DNA of 37,952 nt from Willaertia magna (lineage: Eukaryota > Heterolobosea > Eutetramitea > Acrasida > Naegleriidae). The notes under the pieces are model-generated. The model was not told the DNA's origin and ran no database searches. It was given only the letters and a program-made list of their open reading frames with translations. Each line of letters opens with the position of its first letter. The stretch's first letter is position 1. Made by a program: the position numbers and the translations under genes. The DNA lies in NCBI GenBank assembly GCA_902984215.1, contig CADWAF010004185.1, forward strand, positions 1-37,952, read 5' to 3'. Below are positions 18,148 to 27,790 of this stretch, one piece after another.

Positions 18148-19161
18148 TTATTCTTTTGATATCCATTCATTTGTTTTATCTTTTCTTTTATAAATCTTTA
18201 AACCATTTTTAAAATAACTTTTATCATCTCCCATTTCTAACATAAATTTAAATTTTCTTTTCATATCTTCAACAAAATGTTCTGGTTCAGCAAATGGACT
18301 TGTTGAAAAATTATTTAAAATAAAATAATCAGGTAAATTTAAATAAGAACCAATATAATCTTTTCTTAAAATTCTATAATTATATGGTTGATAATCTGTT
18401 GGACCAATTAAATAAATATCTTCCTTTTCATTATAAGTTGTATATAATGGATAATCACCCATGAAACTAACGATTGATCTTACAATATGTTCAGGTCCTT
18501 TATTTTCTTTAAATAATGCATTGTATAGTTTACTTGTAGTTAGATCTATTGTTAAATTAATACATTTTGGAATGTTTACAGTCATTTCATATTCTTCTTC
18601 TTCTTCTTCATCTATTTCATAATTATCATTGTATTCATCGTTTTTAATTAATTTAGTTGTTTGTTCTGTATTTTTATTGTAAACTAAAACAGTTCCAAAA
18701 TGAAATTTAAAATTGCACTTAAAATGTAAAAAATTTAATAATTGAATTAAATTCTTTTTACTTGTATTTTCTTCATCAATATAAGATCCAATCATATGTA
18801 TTTTAATTGTTTCATTATTATTTGTAGAAAGTGATTTTAATTTTGAGTGTAACAATTCAAGTTGACCTTCATGTCCATCTAAATGAACACAAGCAAAATA
18901 GTTAACTGTTTCAAATATAAGAATAGTACAAGTAGTGGCATCTTCTGAACCTAAAAATTGAATGTGATGTGGATTAGATTTAGGAATGGCTGCAAACTCT
19001 GCTTGTGTTACATAAACAGCTGGCTCATTACCTGTAATTATTCTTTTCGGGATATCTTCAACTTGTTGAATATTATTTAAAAAGAAATCTAACATTTCAT
19101 CTCTAGAATTAAATCTATCAGGAAATGAAGTACTTTCACTACTAGAAGTATACAGAACCAT
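18148..19161 (-). CDS. NTAN1: Protein N-terminal asparagine amidohydrolase
   Basis: The frame reaches 19191, but the codon there is GTG. The first ATG is at 19161, giving 337 aa starting MVLYTSSS. The active-site block FLGSEDATTCTILIFE has the catalytic Cys at residue 78 and matches ISILGSDDATTC of animal NTAN1. The C-terminal FSTSPFAEPEHFVEDMKR block is equally characteristic. NTAN1 converts N-terminal Asn to Asp, making the protein a substrate for arginylation and the Arg/N-degron pathway. There is an acidic insertion (DEEEEEEYE) near residue 190 not seen in the animal protein. The length is close to the family's, slightly longer. It neighbours the possible F-box gene, but I would not read that as a functional link. 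Confidence 0.9.
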   Translation of the reverse strand: MVLYTSSSESTSFPDRFNSRDEMLDFFLNNIQQVEDIPKRIITGNEPAVYVTQAEFAAIPKSNPHHIQFLGSEDATTCTILIFETVNYFACVHLDGHEGQLELLHSKLKSLSTNNNETIKIHMIGSYIDEENTSKKNLIQLLNFLHFKCNFKFHFGTVLVYNKNTEQTTKLIKNDEYNDNYEIDEEEEEEYEMTVNIPKCINLTIDLTTSKLYNALFKENKGPEHIVRSIVSFMGDYPLYTTYNEKEDIYLIGPTDYQPYNYRILRKDYIGSYLNLPDYFILNNFSTSPFAEPEHFVEDMKRKFKFMLEMGDDKSYFKNGLKIYKRKDKTNEWISKE

Positions 19162-19354
19162 TTTTTTGCAACTGTGCAAAGAACTTTTCACCTTGCAAGG
19201 TTTAATACCTCACCTAAGTTGATGTATCATTTCTTAAGATAATCATTTCGAATTTAAAAGCAAAATACGTTAATTTTTAAAATTAGATTTTATTTGTTCT
19301 TAGGTTTGTTGTTGTTTTGGTTTTTGTGTGGGACTAGTGAATTACTCGCCTCTC

Positions 19355-19792
19355 TTAAGCATTCATGTTTGGATTTAATGTGTTATGATCAGTTGTTAAT
19401 AATTTAGTTACAACTAATAATGAATTGAATATTGACTCATATTGTTGATAATTAAAGTTATTCTTAATACCAATTTGTATTGCCCTTTGTACTAGTAGTG
19501 CATTATGTTCAGATTTGCTTGAATGTAATTCTTTCAAGATTTGAGCAATTCTGCCTTCAAACTTTAAATGAACTCTAACTTTCTTTTGTACTTGCAACTT
19601 GCTTGCTGCCTTAGATGATTTTGAAATGATTGACTTAGCTAATGACTCTCTTTGCCTTTGTGATGTTAAAAAACTAAAATTCTTTTTGCTTCGTTGAAGC
19701 ATTGACGGTTTCCCCTCAACATTATTCATATCGTTAGGTATTGAGGCGGTTAAGCCAATTGCAACAGTAGTGGTATTGTTACCAGTATTCAT
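19355..19792 (-). CDS. Small unrecognised basic protein
   Basis: The 145-aa frame has an ATG at 19792. The N-terminus is Asn/Thr-rich, the centre is basic (SQRQRESLAKSIISKSSKAA, then VQKKVRVHLKFEGRIAQIL), and the rest is probably helical. I recognise no family and cannot rule out that it is a lineage-specific protein. The segment RVHLKFEGRIAQILKELHSS has the look of a conserved core. The codon use is like its neighbours. Confidence 0.6.
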   Translation of the reverse strand: MNTGNNTTTVAIGLTASIPNDMNNVEGKPSMLQRSKKNFSFLTSQRQRESLAKSIISKSSKAASKLQVQKKVRVHLKFEGRIAQILKELHSSKSEHNALLVQRAIQIGIKNNFNYQQYESIFNSLLVVTKLLTTDHNTLNPNMNA

Positions 19793-19894
19793 TCTGCAGT
19801 TTTTTTTTTGAATTGACGGTAAATAAATTTAACTTCCATGTTTTTATTGTGGTCATCTAAAGGGTAATGATGTTTGTTAGTCCATCAATTCTAT

Positions 19895-19912
19895 CATGCG
19901 TCGCGTGCGGTT
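19895..19912. promoter_or_regulatory. GC-rich motif upstream of the small basic gene
   Basis: CATGCGTCGCGTGCGGTT lies about 105 nt upstream of the ATG at 19792. It stands out in A/T-rich surroundings and resembles a reverse-strand motif at 26319-26336. Binding is not established. Confidence 0.2.
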
Positions 19913-20090
19913 GATCTAGGACAGGAGGAAAAAAAATTGTTAAGGATAAGGAATTTTCCATACATAGGAAACAAAAAGGGCATTAAGTGTAATCGTAACA
20001 CTAAAATAAGGCATATTGAACTAATTGAAGAGTAAAGTTTGCACATCATAAAACATTAATAACGTTGTATTATTATAAAATTAAAATCTA

Positions 20091-21932
20091 TCATTCCTCA
20101 TCATCACTTAAGTAGACCAAAAGTTTATCAGATGAAGAATCTGAATTTGTAGATAAACCGTCACTTAAAATTAAAACTTTTTCGAATGGCTCTTCCTCAC
20201 TCTCACTGCTAGAAGAAGGGAGTAAATTTATCTCTTCTAAGTCATAAACTTCTTTTTCAAATTGCCTCCTTTCTTCTTGTTCTTTCAATGAGGTTTTATA
20301 AGGCGAATAGTCTAAATCTAAATTTTCATAAGAACGAACGTTCTCATTATCACTTGGTGTACTTGATTTCCTCCTTTTTGTTGGAGTTGTCTTTTTAGAT
20401 CTAGATCTACTTGGTGATTTCTTCTTGTCATTCCCATTGTTAGAACTATTATTCACTGTCTTTTTTGCAGGCTTTTTTCTTTTAGATTGAACGCTTTGCT
20501 CTTCATATTCTGACCCTGATTCTTCATCATCGTTTTCTTGAGGTCTATATTCGTCGTCGTCATCTCCAGAGAATTGATATTCTTCCTCCTCGTATTCATA
20601 TTCTTTGCTTCTTTTATTGTTTTTACCACCTGAGTTTCTGCTTCTAGTACTTCTAGTATTTAATGAACTAGTTCTAGAGCCTCTTCCATTCATGCAACGT
20701 TGTAAATGGGTGGCATATGTTGTGTTAGCTATCTTACGAGAACAATGGTCACAAGTTAAATGAGTTTCCTCAATTTCAGTAGAACTCTTCTTATTGGATT
20801 TCTTTTTGGTGTTTTCTCTCCCGAAAACCTCAACCTCATCTTTAAGGCTCAATTTATTATTTATTGTTCCAACACTCTCCGTAGGTTCTATAGTTTGAGT
20901 TTCTTTTGGTTTGCGTTTTTCTTCCTTTATAAAATCCAAGCAAGTTTCTGTAATTAGTTCCCTTACAAGAGAATCAAATATTAATGGAGTATACTTTGTC
21001 AATTGAATAGGCTTAGGAGTAGGGATTACTTTTGGAGAAGGCTGTTGAGATCTAGGTTGTATTGGTTCTAAAACATTATTATTGACATTCCTTGAAGGTA
21101 ACAATGTTGATATACTTTGTTGAGAATTATTTCCAGAATTTTGTTGTTGGATAATACTGTTTACTGTTTTCTTTGCTTTCTTTTTGTTGGCATTAGGATT
21201 ATATTGATGGAATGCTGTTCCTTTGTTAATTGTTGTTGGGGTTGTTTTAACTTCTACATTAGGAATATTATTAAGTAATTTAGTTCCATGATTATTCTTA
21301 TTATTGGGGTTAATACCTATTGGAAGAATACTGGCTTTATTTTCCGAATAAGGTTTGGTGGTAGGAGATGAAAGAGGCTTGACTGGAGAGTTGTTTTCAA
21401 ACTGTTGCTTGTTTGTGTTGTTTGGTTGTTGTCTGTAAGGACTTGCATTTACGTTCAGGGTTGGAGAAGGGTAATTGTTCGGGATGGGTCTATTCAATTG
21501 TTGGGGATGATTATTAACAGGGGTAGATCTTTCATTGCTACTGATAGCACTGGGAATAGTTGGTGGTGAAGAAACATTGCTGTAAGGGGATGGTATGGAA
21601 TGTGTTGGAGGAAGATGATAATACATTGGAGGAGGGGTATGATGAATAGAATGACTTGGAGGATGATGATAAACATTGGGTAGATAACCAGGATGATAAT
21701 TAATAGGGTGATTTGGCGGATGTGGATAATGCTGTGAAGGATGATAGTTCATGCGATGATTCGGAGGTGGGTTTACCATCAAATTGGTAGGAGGTGGAGG
21801 TAAAACAAAGTGAGATGGAGGAGGAAGTGGTCTACTATTAGTTGATTGTTGCATATCATTGTTTGGAAGATAGGCTTCGTGTAAATGACTACCACCATTG
21901 TTGTTTCCATTATTTGGCTTAGGGTAGTTCAT
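20091..21932 (-). CDS. SGF11/ATXN7L3-like zinc-finger protein (SAGA deubiquitinase-module type)
   Basis: The product is 613 aa. The N-terminal 300 residues are Pro/His/Asn-rich and disordered. A helix at about 316-340 (LIFDSLVRELITETCLDF) is followed by a zinc finger at 394-413 (CDHCSRKIANTTYATHLQRC) with spacing C-x2-C-x11-H-x3-C, then GRGSRTS. This is the SGF11/ATXN7L3 layout, in which the helix clamps the ubiquitin protease of SAGA and the finger docks on nucleosomal H2A/H2B. The C-terminal part is long, basic and Ser/acidic, unlike the short yeast protein, and ends in acidic Ser-rich blocks. The finger match is good; the SAGA role is inferred. Its stop is TGA. Confidence 0.75.
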   Translation of the reverse strand: MNYPKPNNGNNNGGSHLHEAYLPNNDMQQSTNSRPLPPPSHFVLPPPPTNLMVNPPPNHRMNYHPSQHYPHPPNHPINYHPGYLPNVYHHPPSHSIHHTPPPMYYHLPPTHSIPSPYSNVSSPPTIPSAISSNERSTPVNNHPQQLNRPIPNNYPSPTLNVNASPYRQQPNNTNKQQFENNSPVKPLSSPTTKPYSENKASILPIGINPNNKNNHGTKLLNNIPNVEVKTTPTTINKGTAFHQYNPNANKKKAKKTVNSIIQQQNSGNNSQQSISTLLPSRNVNNNVLEPIQPRSQQPSPKVIPTPKPIQLTKYTPLIFDSLVRELITETCLDFIKEEKRKPKETQTIEPTESVGTINNKLSLKDEVEVFGRENTKKKSNKKSSTEIEETHLTCDHCSRKIANTTYATHLQRCMNGRGSRTSSLNTRSTRSRNSGGKNNKRSKEYEYEEEEYQFSGDDDDEYRPQENDDEESGSEYEEQSVQSKRKKPAKKTVNNSSNNGNDKKKSPSRSRSKKTTPTKRRKSSTPSDNENVRSYENLDLDYSPYKTSLKEQEERRQFEKEVYDLEEINLLPSSSSESEEEPFEKVLILSDGLSTNSDSSSDKLLVYLSDDEE

Positions 21933-21983
21933 TTTTTAAGGCCAAAAAAACCGGGTTTTATTGAAGCAAATTTTTTTGTGAAT

Positions 21984-24941
21984 TCATAATTCATTGACAA
22001 GCGTCCTTTTGTTTTCATCTATTTCCAACAGCTTATGGAGTGATCTTAGTAATGTGGAGGGAACATCAATTAATTTTTCAAACAAAAGTTTTCTTTGGGG
22101 AATGTGAATAAAGTCCTCGCTTGTGACAAGCAATTCTCTTGTTATTAGTTGATAAATACAAATTCCCAAACTCCACAAATCTGATTTCAAAGACCAACGA
22201 TTTCCTTCCAAAACTTCTGGTGCCAAATATCTTTGACTTCCAAATAATAAATCTTCCATATCACTACTACTATCAGATATTAGTTTGCCACATCCCAAAT
22301 CACCTAATAAAGTATGAATAATAGAATTATTAAAATCCTTAACAAAGATATTTTCTAGCTTAATATCTCTATGAATTATATTGTTGTTGTGAAGAGTTTT
22401 TAGAGCTATAGTTAGCTGTTCTAAAATTTGATTAATTATTGAAATGGATATTGAACTACTATTATTCAAAAGTGTTTTTAAATCTCCTAGTGGATAAAAG
22501 GGCATTAAAATATATAATTCGTCATCTTTGACAATAAATTCTTCTATTGGAACAATAAATTCGCTAACAATATTTTTCATCATTAAACAAGCATTTAGCT
22601 CCAGATTTTTCTCTACAGTACTTGACACTATTTTCAATACTTTCCAATTACCTACTCTTTTATCATAACATTTATAAATTCTTGCGAAACCTCCTTCTGC
22701 AATAAAGTGGTATTCATCTGTTTCAAATAGTAAGTTGTCCAAAAAGGAAGGGGCATAGTTCACAACGTTTGTGTTGATATCCAATTTAATATTTCTAATC
22801 ATTTCCTTCAATTCTTCTCCACTAATATGATGTGGTTCTCTTTTAAGAAAATCTATACAATTACTATTTAATTTAACCATTGGTATTTCTGAGAGAAGAC
22901 CAAGTTTTGGTAAGGATAATCTTTGTGTTTTGTTGCAGCATATTTGAGTAAGTATTTTACGTACTTCGAAATTTAGGGAAAACCAAAGATTCAATCTTTT
23001 GAGTATGATAATGCAAAAGTGACAATCGTTACAATTAGTACGATTAAATATCATTTTACCATTCCAATTACAAATAATTTCAGACATTTGATGTATAACA
23101 CTCTTAAAATTATCATTTGTAAAAGTGTACACTGGTATTATTTTAAAACAATTCAAATCGTTACAGGATATATTAGTAATAGTAATTAAATTATTTTCTT
23201 TCCATTCTATTTTACAATTTCCTAACATTAAAATTACATAAAAATCTTCTCTAACCAAGATATTCAAATCACAAAAAGTAATATCCTTAGTTTCGTCAAT
23301 ATTAAGGCAAGGGTAAAGTAGAGAAGTTATCCAACAATTAGATATTAAATGATTTTGTATAGTCTTACATAGTTCATCATTTATATTATCTATGGTAATA
23401 GTATTGTTGGTTATATAAAACTTATTTAGAATAATCTGTAATTTTGTAGAAAAATTATTATCTGTGTTAAGCATTTTACTTGCCACTTTAACACAATTAT
23501 CACTCCAACAATTTAATAAAGAATCAAAGTCAATTTCTTTACTCTCTGTTAGAGTAGATGCCCAAAAGAATGAATCTTTTTCAAGGTTGTCTTTTTCCTC
23601 TGGGCAATATCCAACATCATTAATTAAATAAATACTTTCTTCAACTAGTCCACGGGCAAGAAAATGTTCCAATAGATTGAAACCAAAAACATCTTTTTCT
23701 GATATAACTTTTTCAGCTTCCCATTTAAATGAGTGTTGATTATTCAATTTACAATTGTTTACAAAAGTATCGAATAAATTAAATATTACGTTATATTTAC
23801 AAATTTCATTATTTTCCTTAATAAATTCAAATACTGTTGATAAATTTAGAGGAATTAAATCCATTTCATTATTTAAAGATGATATACTTAAATATGTTAA
23901 TTCCTCTTCATTAGAATTCTTTTCTACAATATTCAATTTTTGAAGTTCTTTAGGTAAATTACAATTGATCTCAATCGTATCATGTTTTTCAAAATAAGAA
24001 AATAATGTCAATACATATTCAATGTTTTTGTAGTGCAATCTGCACATTGGAAATGGACCTAATGGAGTGGTTGATATTCCCTCATTTAATTTAGATAAAA
24101 TAATTTGAATTAATATCTCCTTAGTTTCGCTCTTTACAAGATTTGTTGATAGATACTTGAATTCATTACATAATAAATGTTCAAATTTTTCTATATTTGA
24201 TGTGTTGGTATCATTCCAATGAAATTGTAATAAATTCTTCTTTTCCTTTTTCTTTACAAAAGATTTTAATTCTGAAAGTAATCCATATTTTATTTCGTTG
24301 GAAAATAAAAATAATTCATTAGTTGTATGTGTTATTAAATCCTTACTATCTTTTGATTTTGTAATAAAGATATAAAATATGTGACAATTTTCATTAGCGT
24401 TCTTATTGTTCAAATTTTTAGAAGAAAGGAGTACTGGTATTAATATGGTAGTGATAATGTTTTCCTCATCACTTTCTAGTATTTTTGAAATGTCAGAGTT
24501 CTGTAAAATAAGTGAATTATTTCTTTCAACAATAGATATTTTCTTCACTTTTAAAACATTGGAAAATTCATTAAATTTATAAGGAATGTCACTAATTGAT
24601 TGGTTAAATGAAATATCACTTCCATTTAAGCTAATGTTTTCTTCAAAATTATCATCTAATGTAATAGATATATCAATAATATGACATTCATTTAGATAAA
24701 ATTTTAATTCATATAAATTTGATAAGTCAGTATTTTCTACTATTAATTCAGTGATATTATCATTAATTATATAGTTAAGGATAACGTTTGGTTTTTTAAA
24801 AGAAATACCACTAGAAATAAATAATTCATCACTTTCCGATACACAACTTTTATTTTCCGTACACCATTCGTTCAGTACTTCACACACGCGAGTTAAATTG
24901 AACACTAATTGATCTTCATAGTCTGAATCATTGTCATTCAT
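21984..24941 (-). CDS. Protein kinase with a large unassigned N-terminal region
   Basis: The product is 985 aa. The kinase domain is at about 746-985: Gly loop AEGGFARIYK, catalytic Lys in WKVLKI (about 770), HRDIKLEN (catalytic Asp about 859), GDLGCGK in place of DFG (Asp about 881), APE (about 909) and a DLWSLGICIYQL helix F. The catalytic residues are all present, so it should be active. DLG for DFG is a known variant. The domain ends at ENKRTLVNEL, close to the end of the fold, with no tail. The first 745 residues are rich in Ile, Asn and Leu, and I recognise nothing in them. The ATG is 53 nt from the divergent Kelch gene. The stop is TGA. Confidence 0.9.
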   Translation of the reverse strand: MNDNDSDYEDQLVFNLTRVCEVLNEWCTENKSCVSESDELFISSGISFKKPNVILNYIINDNITELIVENTDLSNLYELKFYLNECHIIDISITLDDNFEENISLNGSDISFNQSISDIPYKFNEFSNVLKVKKISIVERNNSLILQNSDISKILESDEENIITTILIPVLLSSKNLNNKNANENCHIFYIFITKSKDSKDLITHTTNELFLFSNEIKYGLLSELKSFVKKKEKKNLLQFHWNDTNTSNIEKFEHLLCNEFKYLSTNLVKSETKEILIQIILSKLNEGISTTPLGPFPMCRLHYKNIEYVLTLFSYFEKHDTIEINCNLPKELQKLNIVEKNSNEEELTYLSISSLNNEMDLIPLNLSTVFEFIKENNEICKYNVIFNLFDTFVNNCKLNNQHSFKWEAEKVISEKDVFGFNLLEHFLARGLVEESIYLINDVGYCPEEKDNLEKDSFFWASTLTESKEIDFDSLLNCWSDNCVKVASKMLNTDNNFSTKLQIILNKFYITNNTITIDNINDELCKTIQNHLISNCWITSLLYPCLNIDETKDITFCDLNILVREDFYVILMLGNCKIEWKENNLITITNISCNDLNCFKIIPVYTFTNDNFKSVIHQMSEIICNWNGKMIFNRTNCNDCHFCIIILKRLNLWFSLNFEVRKILTQICCNKTQRLSLPKLGLLSEIPMVKLNSNCIDFLKREPHHISGEELKEMIRNIKLDINTNVVNYAPSFLDNLLFETDEYHFIAEGGFARIYKCYDKRVGNWKVLKIVSSTVEKNLELNACLMMKNIVSEFIVPIEEFIVKDDELYILMPFYPLGDLKTLLNNSSSISISIINQILEQLTIALKTLHNNNIIHRDIKLENIFVKDFNNSIIHTLLGDLGCGKLISDSSSDMEDLLFGSQRYLAPEVLEGNRWSLKSDLWSLGICIYQLITRELLVTSEDFIHIPQRKLLFEKLIDVPSTLLRSLHKLLEIDENKRTLVNEL

Positions 24942-24994
24942 TGCAACATTAATTTAACATATTTTTTTTAAATTTATTAATTTTGAAAATAAAA

Positions 24995-26173
24995 ATGTCT
25001 TTCGGCTGGGAAAAGTTTAAAGGACTGCAAAATGCACCTCTTCCGAGAGTAGCTTCACTATGTTATGTTCCTCCAAATCAAGAGGTTGAAAATAATGAAG
25101 AAGGTTGTTTATGTATGTTTGGAGGTGATTATTTTGATACCGAAACAAATAATTCTTGCATTTATTTAAATGATATTCATCTATTTGATTTAAAGACAAA
25201 ACAATGGTTAGCTTGTAATCCAAAAGGAAATATTCCAGAAAGAAGATTCGCACCTTTATTTCATATTCCTGGAAGTAGATCAGTTTTAATTTTTGGTGGA
25301 CACGCACAAGATAAAGATACTTTACAATGGAAATATTATAATAATATGTTTGAATTTAATGTTGACACTAAAGAATGGAATGAAATTAAATATAAAAATA
25401 ATTCTGATATACCTTCAGCAAGATTGGGAGGAATGGTTTCTTTCCAAAATGAAAATAATAATTATGCTTTACTTTTTGGTGGTGAAACATTAGTTGACCA
25501 ATTTACTTACAAGTACAATTATTATAATGAATTATATTTATTTGATATTGAACAAAAACAATGGAAAAAACCTAAAGTTGTTGGAGATATTCCTTCCAAA
25601 CGTTGGTGTCAACCTTCAATTATTCAGGTAGATATAAGGGAGGGTGATGTTATTAGAAAACAAACAGTATTAGTAGTATTTGGTGGAATTGCAATGAGTG
25701 ATGTTACAATGCAAGCTGACTATTTTAATGACTTGTTTGTTTGTTTAGTACCAAATAATCCTGTTTCAGATGAGGAATGGGTTTGGATTAAAGTGAATTC
25801 TTCAGTTGAAAATAGTGATAAACCTCCAAGTAAAAGATTTTGTCCAACTTGTAGTGATAACAATAGTAAGGTATATGTTTATGGTGGACATTGCGTTAAA
25901 GAAGGTATATGGTTATTTAGCAATGAATTATTTGAATTAAACTTAATATTTGATGAAGAAAATGTTAAAAATATTAAATTTAAATGGACCAATATTACAA
26001 AGAAATCTCATGAAAATTCAGTTAAGGAAAATATACCTGAACAACGGTGGACATCTATGGCATATATTGGTAAAGAAGATATTCTTGCATTATTTGGAGG
26101 AGCAATGGTACCTAAAGATACTTATGGCTTTGACTATTTCAACGATATTGTTTTATTGAAAAATAAGAAATAA
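24995..26173 (+). CDS. Kelch-repeat beta-propeller protein
   Basis: The frame opens at 24983 with a TTG, so the first ATG (24995, MSFGWEKFKG) is taken as the start. The product is 392 aa. Six GG-centred Kelch blades are visible: MFGGDYF, IFGGHAQD, LFGGETLV, VFGGIAMS, VYGGHCVK and LFGGAMVP. Each has the upstream W..... and R aromatic/Arg pattern (for example PERRFAP, PSARLGG, PSKRWCQ, PSKRFCP, PEQRWTS). There is no BTB or F-box domain, so it is a stand-alone propeller. Such proteins are typically scaffolds of cytoskeletal or ubiquitin complexes. It shares a 53-nt divergent intergenic region with the kinase. Confidence 0.9.
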   Translation: MSFGWEKFKGLQNAPLPRVASLCYVPPNQEVENNEEGCLCMFGGDYFDTETNNSCIYLNDIHLFDLKTKQWLACNPKGNIPERRFAPLFHIPGSRSVLIFGGHAQDKDTLQWKYYNNMFEFNVDTKEWNEIKYKNNSDIPSARLGGMVSFQNENNNYALLFGGETLVDQFTYKYNYYNELYLFDIEQKQWKKPKVVGDIPSKRWCQPSIIQVDIREGDVIRKQTVLVVFGGIAMSDVTMQADYFNDLFVCLVPNNPVSDEEWVWIKVNSSVENSDKPPSKRFCPTCSDNNSKVYVYGGHCVKEGIWLFSNELFELNLIFDEENVKNIKFKWTNITKKSHENSVKENIPEQRWTSMAYIGKEDILALFGGAMVPKDTYGFDYFNDIVLLKNKK

Positions 26174-26318
26174 TATTTTCAAACCAAAATTGAGCGTGTG
26201 AAAAAAATTAAAAAATAAAATGCGGTGCAAAGATGGGCTAAAATCTTTATATTTGGCATTCTCTGTATTTCGTTATCACTTCCCTCTTGAAATGATAACC
26301 CTGTCAACAGAGATAAAC

Positions 26319-26336
26319 ACCGTGCATCCGCGCATG
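26319..26336. promoter_or_regulatory. GC-rich motif upstream of the MYB gene
   Basis: ACCGTGCATCCGCGCATG, whose reverse complement begins CATGCGCGGATGC, resembles the motif at 19895-19912 (CATGCG, CG, TGC and GGT shared with small gaps). It lies about 490 nt upstream of the MYB ATG. Confidence 0.2.
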
Positions 26337-26413
26337 TCAAGGTGATGAAACCTGCACTTTCAATTCACCTAATTAATGTACAGATATTCTTGTATTACAT
26401 TTTTGATATCTGG

Positions 26414-26437
26414 TTTCTAATATCCTTTCTAATATCC
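26414..26437. repeat. 12-bp tandem duplication
   Basis: Two exact copies of TTTCTAATATCC lie at 26414-26425 and 26426-26437, followed by TTTCTGAT. Confidence 0.85.
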
Positions 26438-26825
26438 TTTCTGATGTACTTAAATTCTATAATACTTTTAAGTTTTTGTGCAACTCTTGATTACTAACAA
26501 TTATAATTGTTTTTTCCAACGAAATAGAATTTAGTAAGGAATCGTTTTCTGTTCTTATTTTGGCGTAAGATAAGGTTATAGTAAAGACCATTTCCTTACA
26601 AAAAGGAAGACGAATAATATTTTGGAAGGTGTTTGGAATGAATGTAGGTGAGAGGGATATTTGCGCTAGAAACCAACATCATCTCTTACCCAATTTTTCG
26701 TACATAATTTTGCTTTATGGAGTCATGCGACACACTTCTCTAGTTAAATAAAGAGTTTAGTGTCGGTCTTTGTTATGCTAGAATAATAAAAAGAAGCTCG
26801 ACAGGATACTAAGAAAAAAAAGTTC

Positions 26826-27724
26826 ATGTTGTTATTGCCAAACGCCATGTCAAACAAAGCAAACCAAAACAATGCTGTGTTAAATATCACCGATAGGGAA
26901 GAATATAAAACACATGTACAAAAGGTTGTAAAAGAAGAACAAGTTGAAACAGTAATTCCAAGGTTGCCAAGTGTAAACGATTTAATTAATAGTAGTTTAG
27001 ACAAAAACCTCTTTGAAATACCGTGTTTTGGAAGAGATTCGTCCAGCAACACAATACTACAACATAACAACATTACATGCAACAACACACAGTACGCTCA
27101 TCACAATAATAACTACCATGTCCCATGTAATGCTTACTATAATACATTCCAAACGTGCAACTATAAGCTGCCAATAACGCCACTTTATTCCCCAAATTTG
27201 CCACCATACACCCCTCGCCAAAGCAATCCAGACATCCACCATCCCCCATGCAAACCAGTACATGCCAACGACCCTCAACCAATACCTATACAGCAAATTA
27301 AGTTTGTGGTGCCAACTGGTGTTAAAGAAGATAAAACTAATATAAAAACGAAGAAGCAAGGTCAAAAGAGAAAAAAGGCATCAGACAACACCGTAGAAAC
27401 CTATAAATTCAATTTTAAAACATTATTGGTTGATGATAAAACAAAAAAGTTAAAGTTTGTATCAAACGACCACTTTAATGTTGGAATAAACGATGGTCCA
27501 TGGACAGAAGAGGAATGCTTGCAATTTGAAAAAGGTCTAAGGGAATGTGGCAAAGGAAAATGGAGTCAAATAGCTACAGAATACGTAAAAACAAGAACAA
27601 GAGTACAAGTGGCAAGTCATGGTAAGTATTTATTGTAATTAATTAATTAATTCTAACCACAATACTTATAGCCCAAAAATACTTTTCGAAATTAAAAGAA
27701 GAAGAGACTTCCAGCAAACAATAA
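26826..27724 (+). CDS. SHAQKYF-class MYB transcription factor, two exons
   Basis: Exon 1 is 26826-27621 and exon 2 is 27672-27724. The 50-nt intron has donor GTAAGT and acceptor ATAG. Without splicing the motif breaks at SHG; splicing restores SHAQKYF (residues 264-270). The product is 282 aa from the ATG at 26826; an in-frame ATG 24 nt on is possible. The single MYB/SANT repeat is at about 223-275 (GPWTEEECLQFEKGLRECG, then KWSQIATEYV). The N-terminal part is Asn/Tyr/His/Pro-rich, with a basic KKQGQKRKKAS stretch that could be a nuclear localisation signal. SHAQKYF MYBs bind I-box-like GATAA motifs in plants and occur in amoebae. The role here is unknown. The kinesin starts 66 nt downstream on the same strand. 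Confidence 0.9.
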
Positions 27725-27790
27725 TAATTTTCATGTAACACGTTAATTGCATTAAGCAATCGCCTAGTTTTGTATTTTAATTCGTAAAAA

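Larger units (their letters stand above)
26174..26825. other. Gene-free region upstream of the MYB gene
   Basis: These 652 nt have no convincing open frame. The G+C is higher and more evenly mixed than in the low-GC island. It contains a GC-rich motif (26319-26336, reverse of a motif near 19895), a 12-bp tandem duplication (26414-26437), and several TAACA/GATAA-like words. It must hold the MYB promoter. The RNA genes I looked for did not fit. Confidence 0.6.

Noticed and set aside
19162..19191. Extension of NTAN1 to 19191
   Set aside because: The codon at that position is GTG; the ATG at 19161 gives a start like that of animal NTAN1.
26342..26444. Possible C/D box snoRNA (GTGATGA at 26342 and CTGA at 26441)
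   Set aside because: The flanking bases do not form a terminal stem and no convincing inner C'/D' pair was seen; the motifs are short enough to occur by chance.
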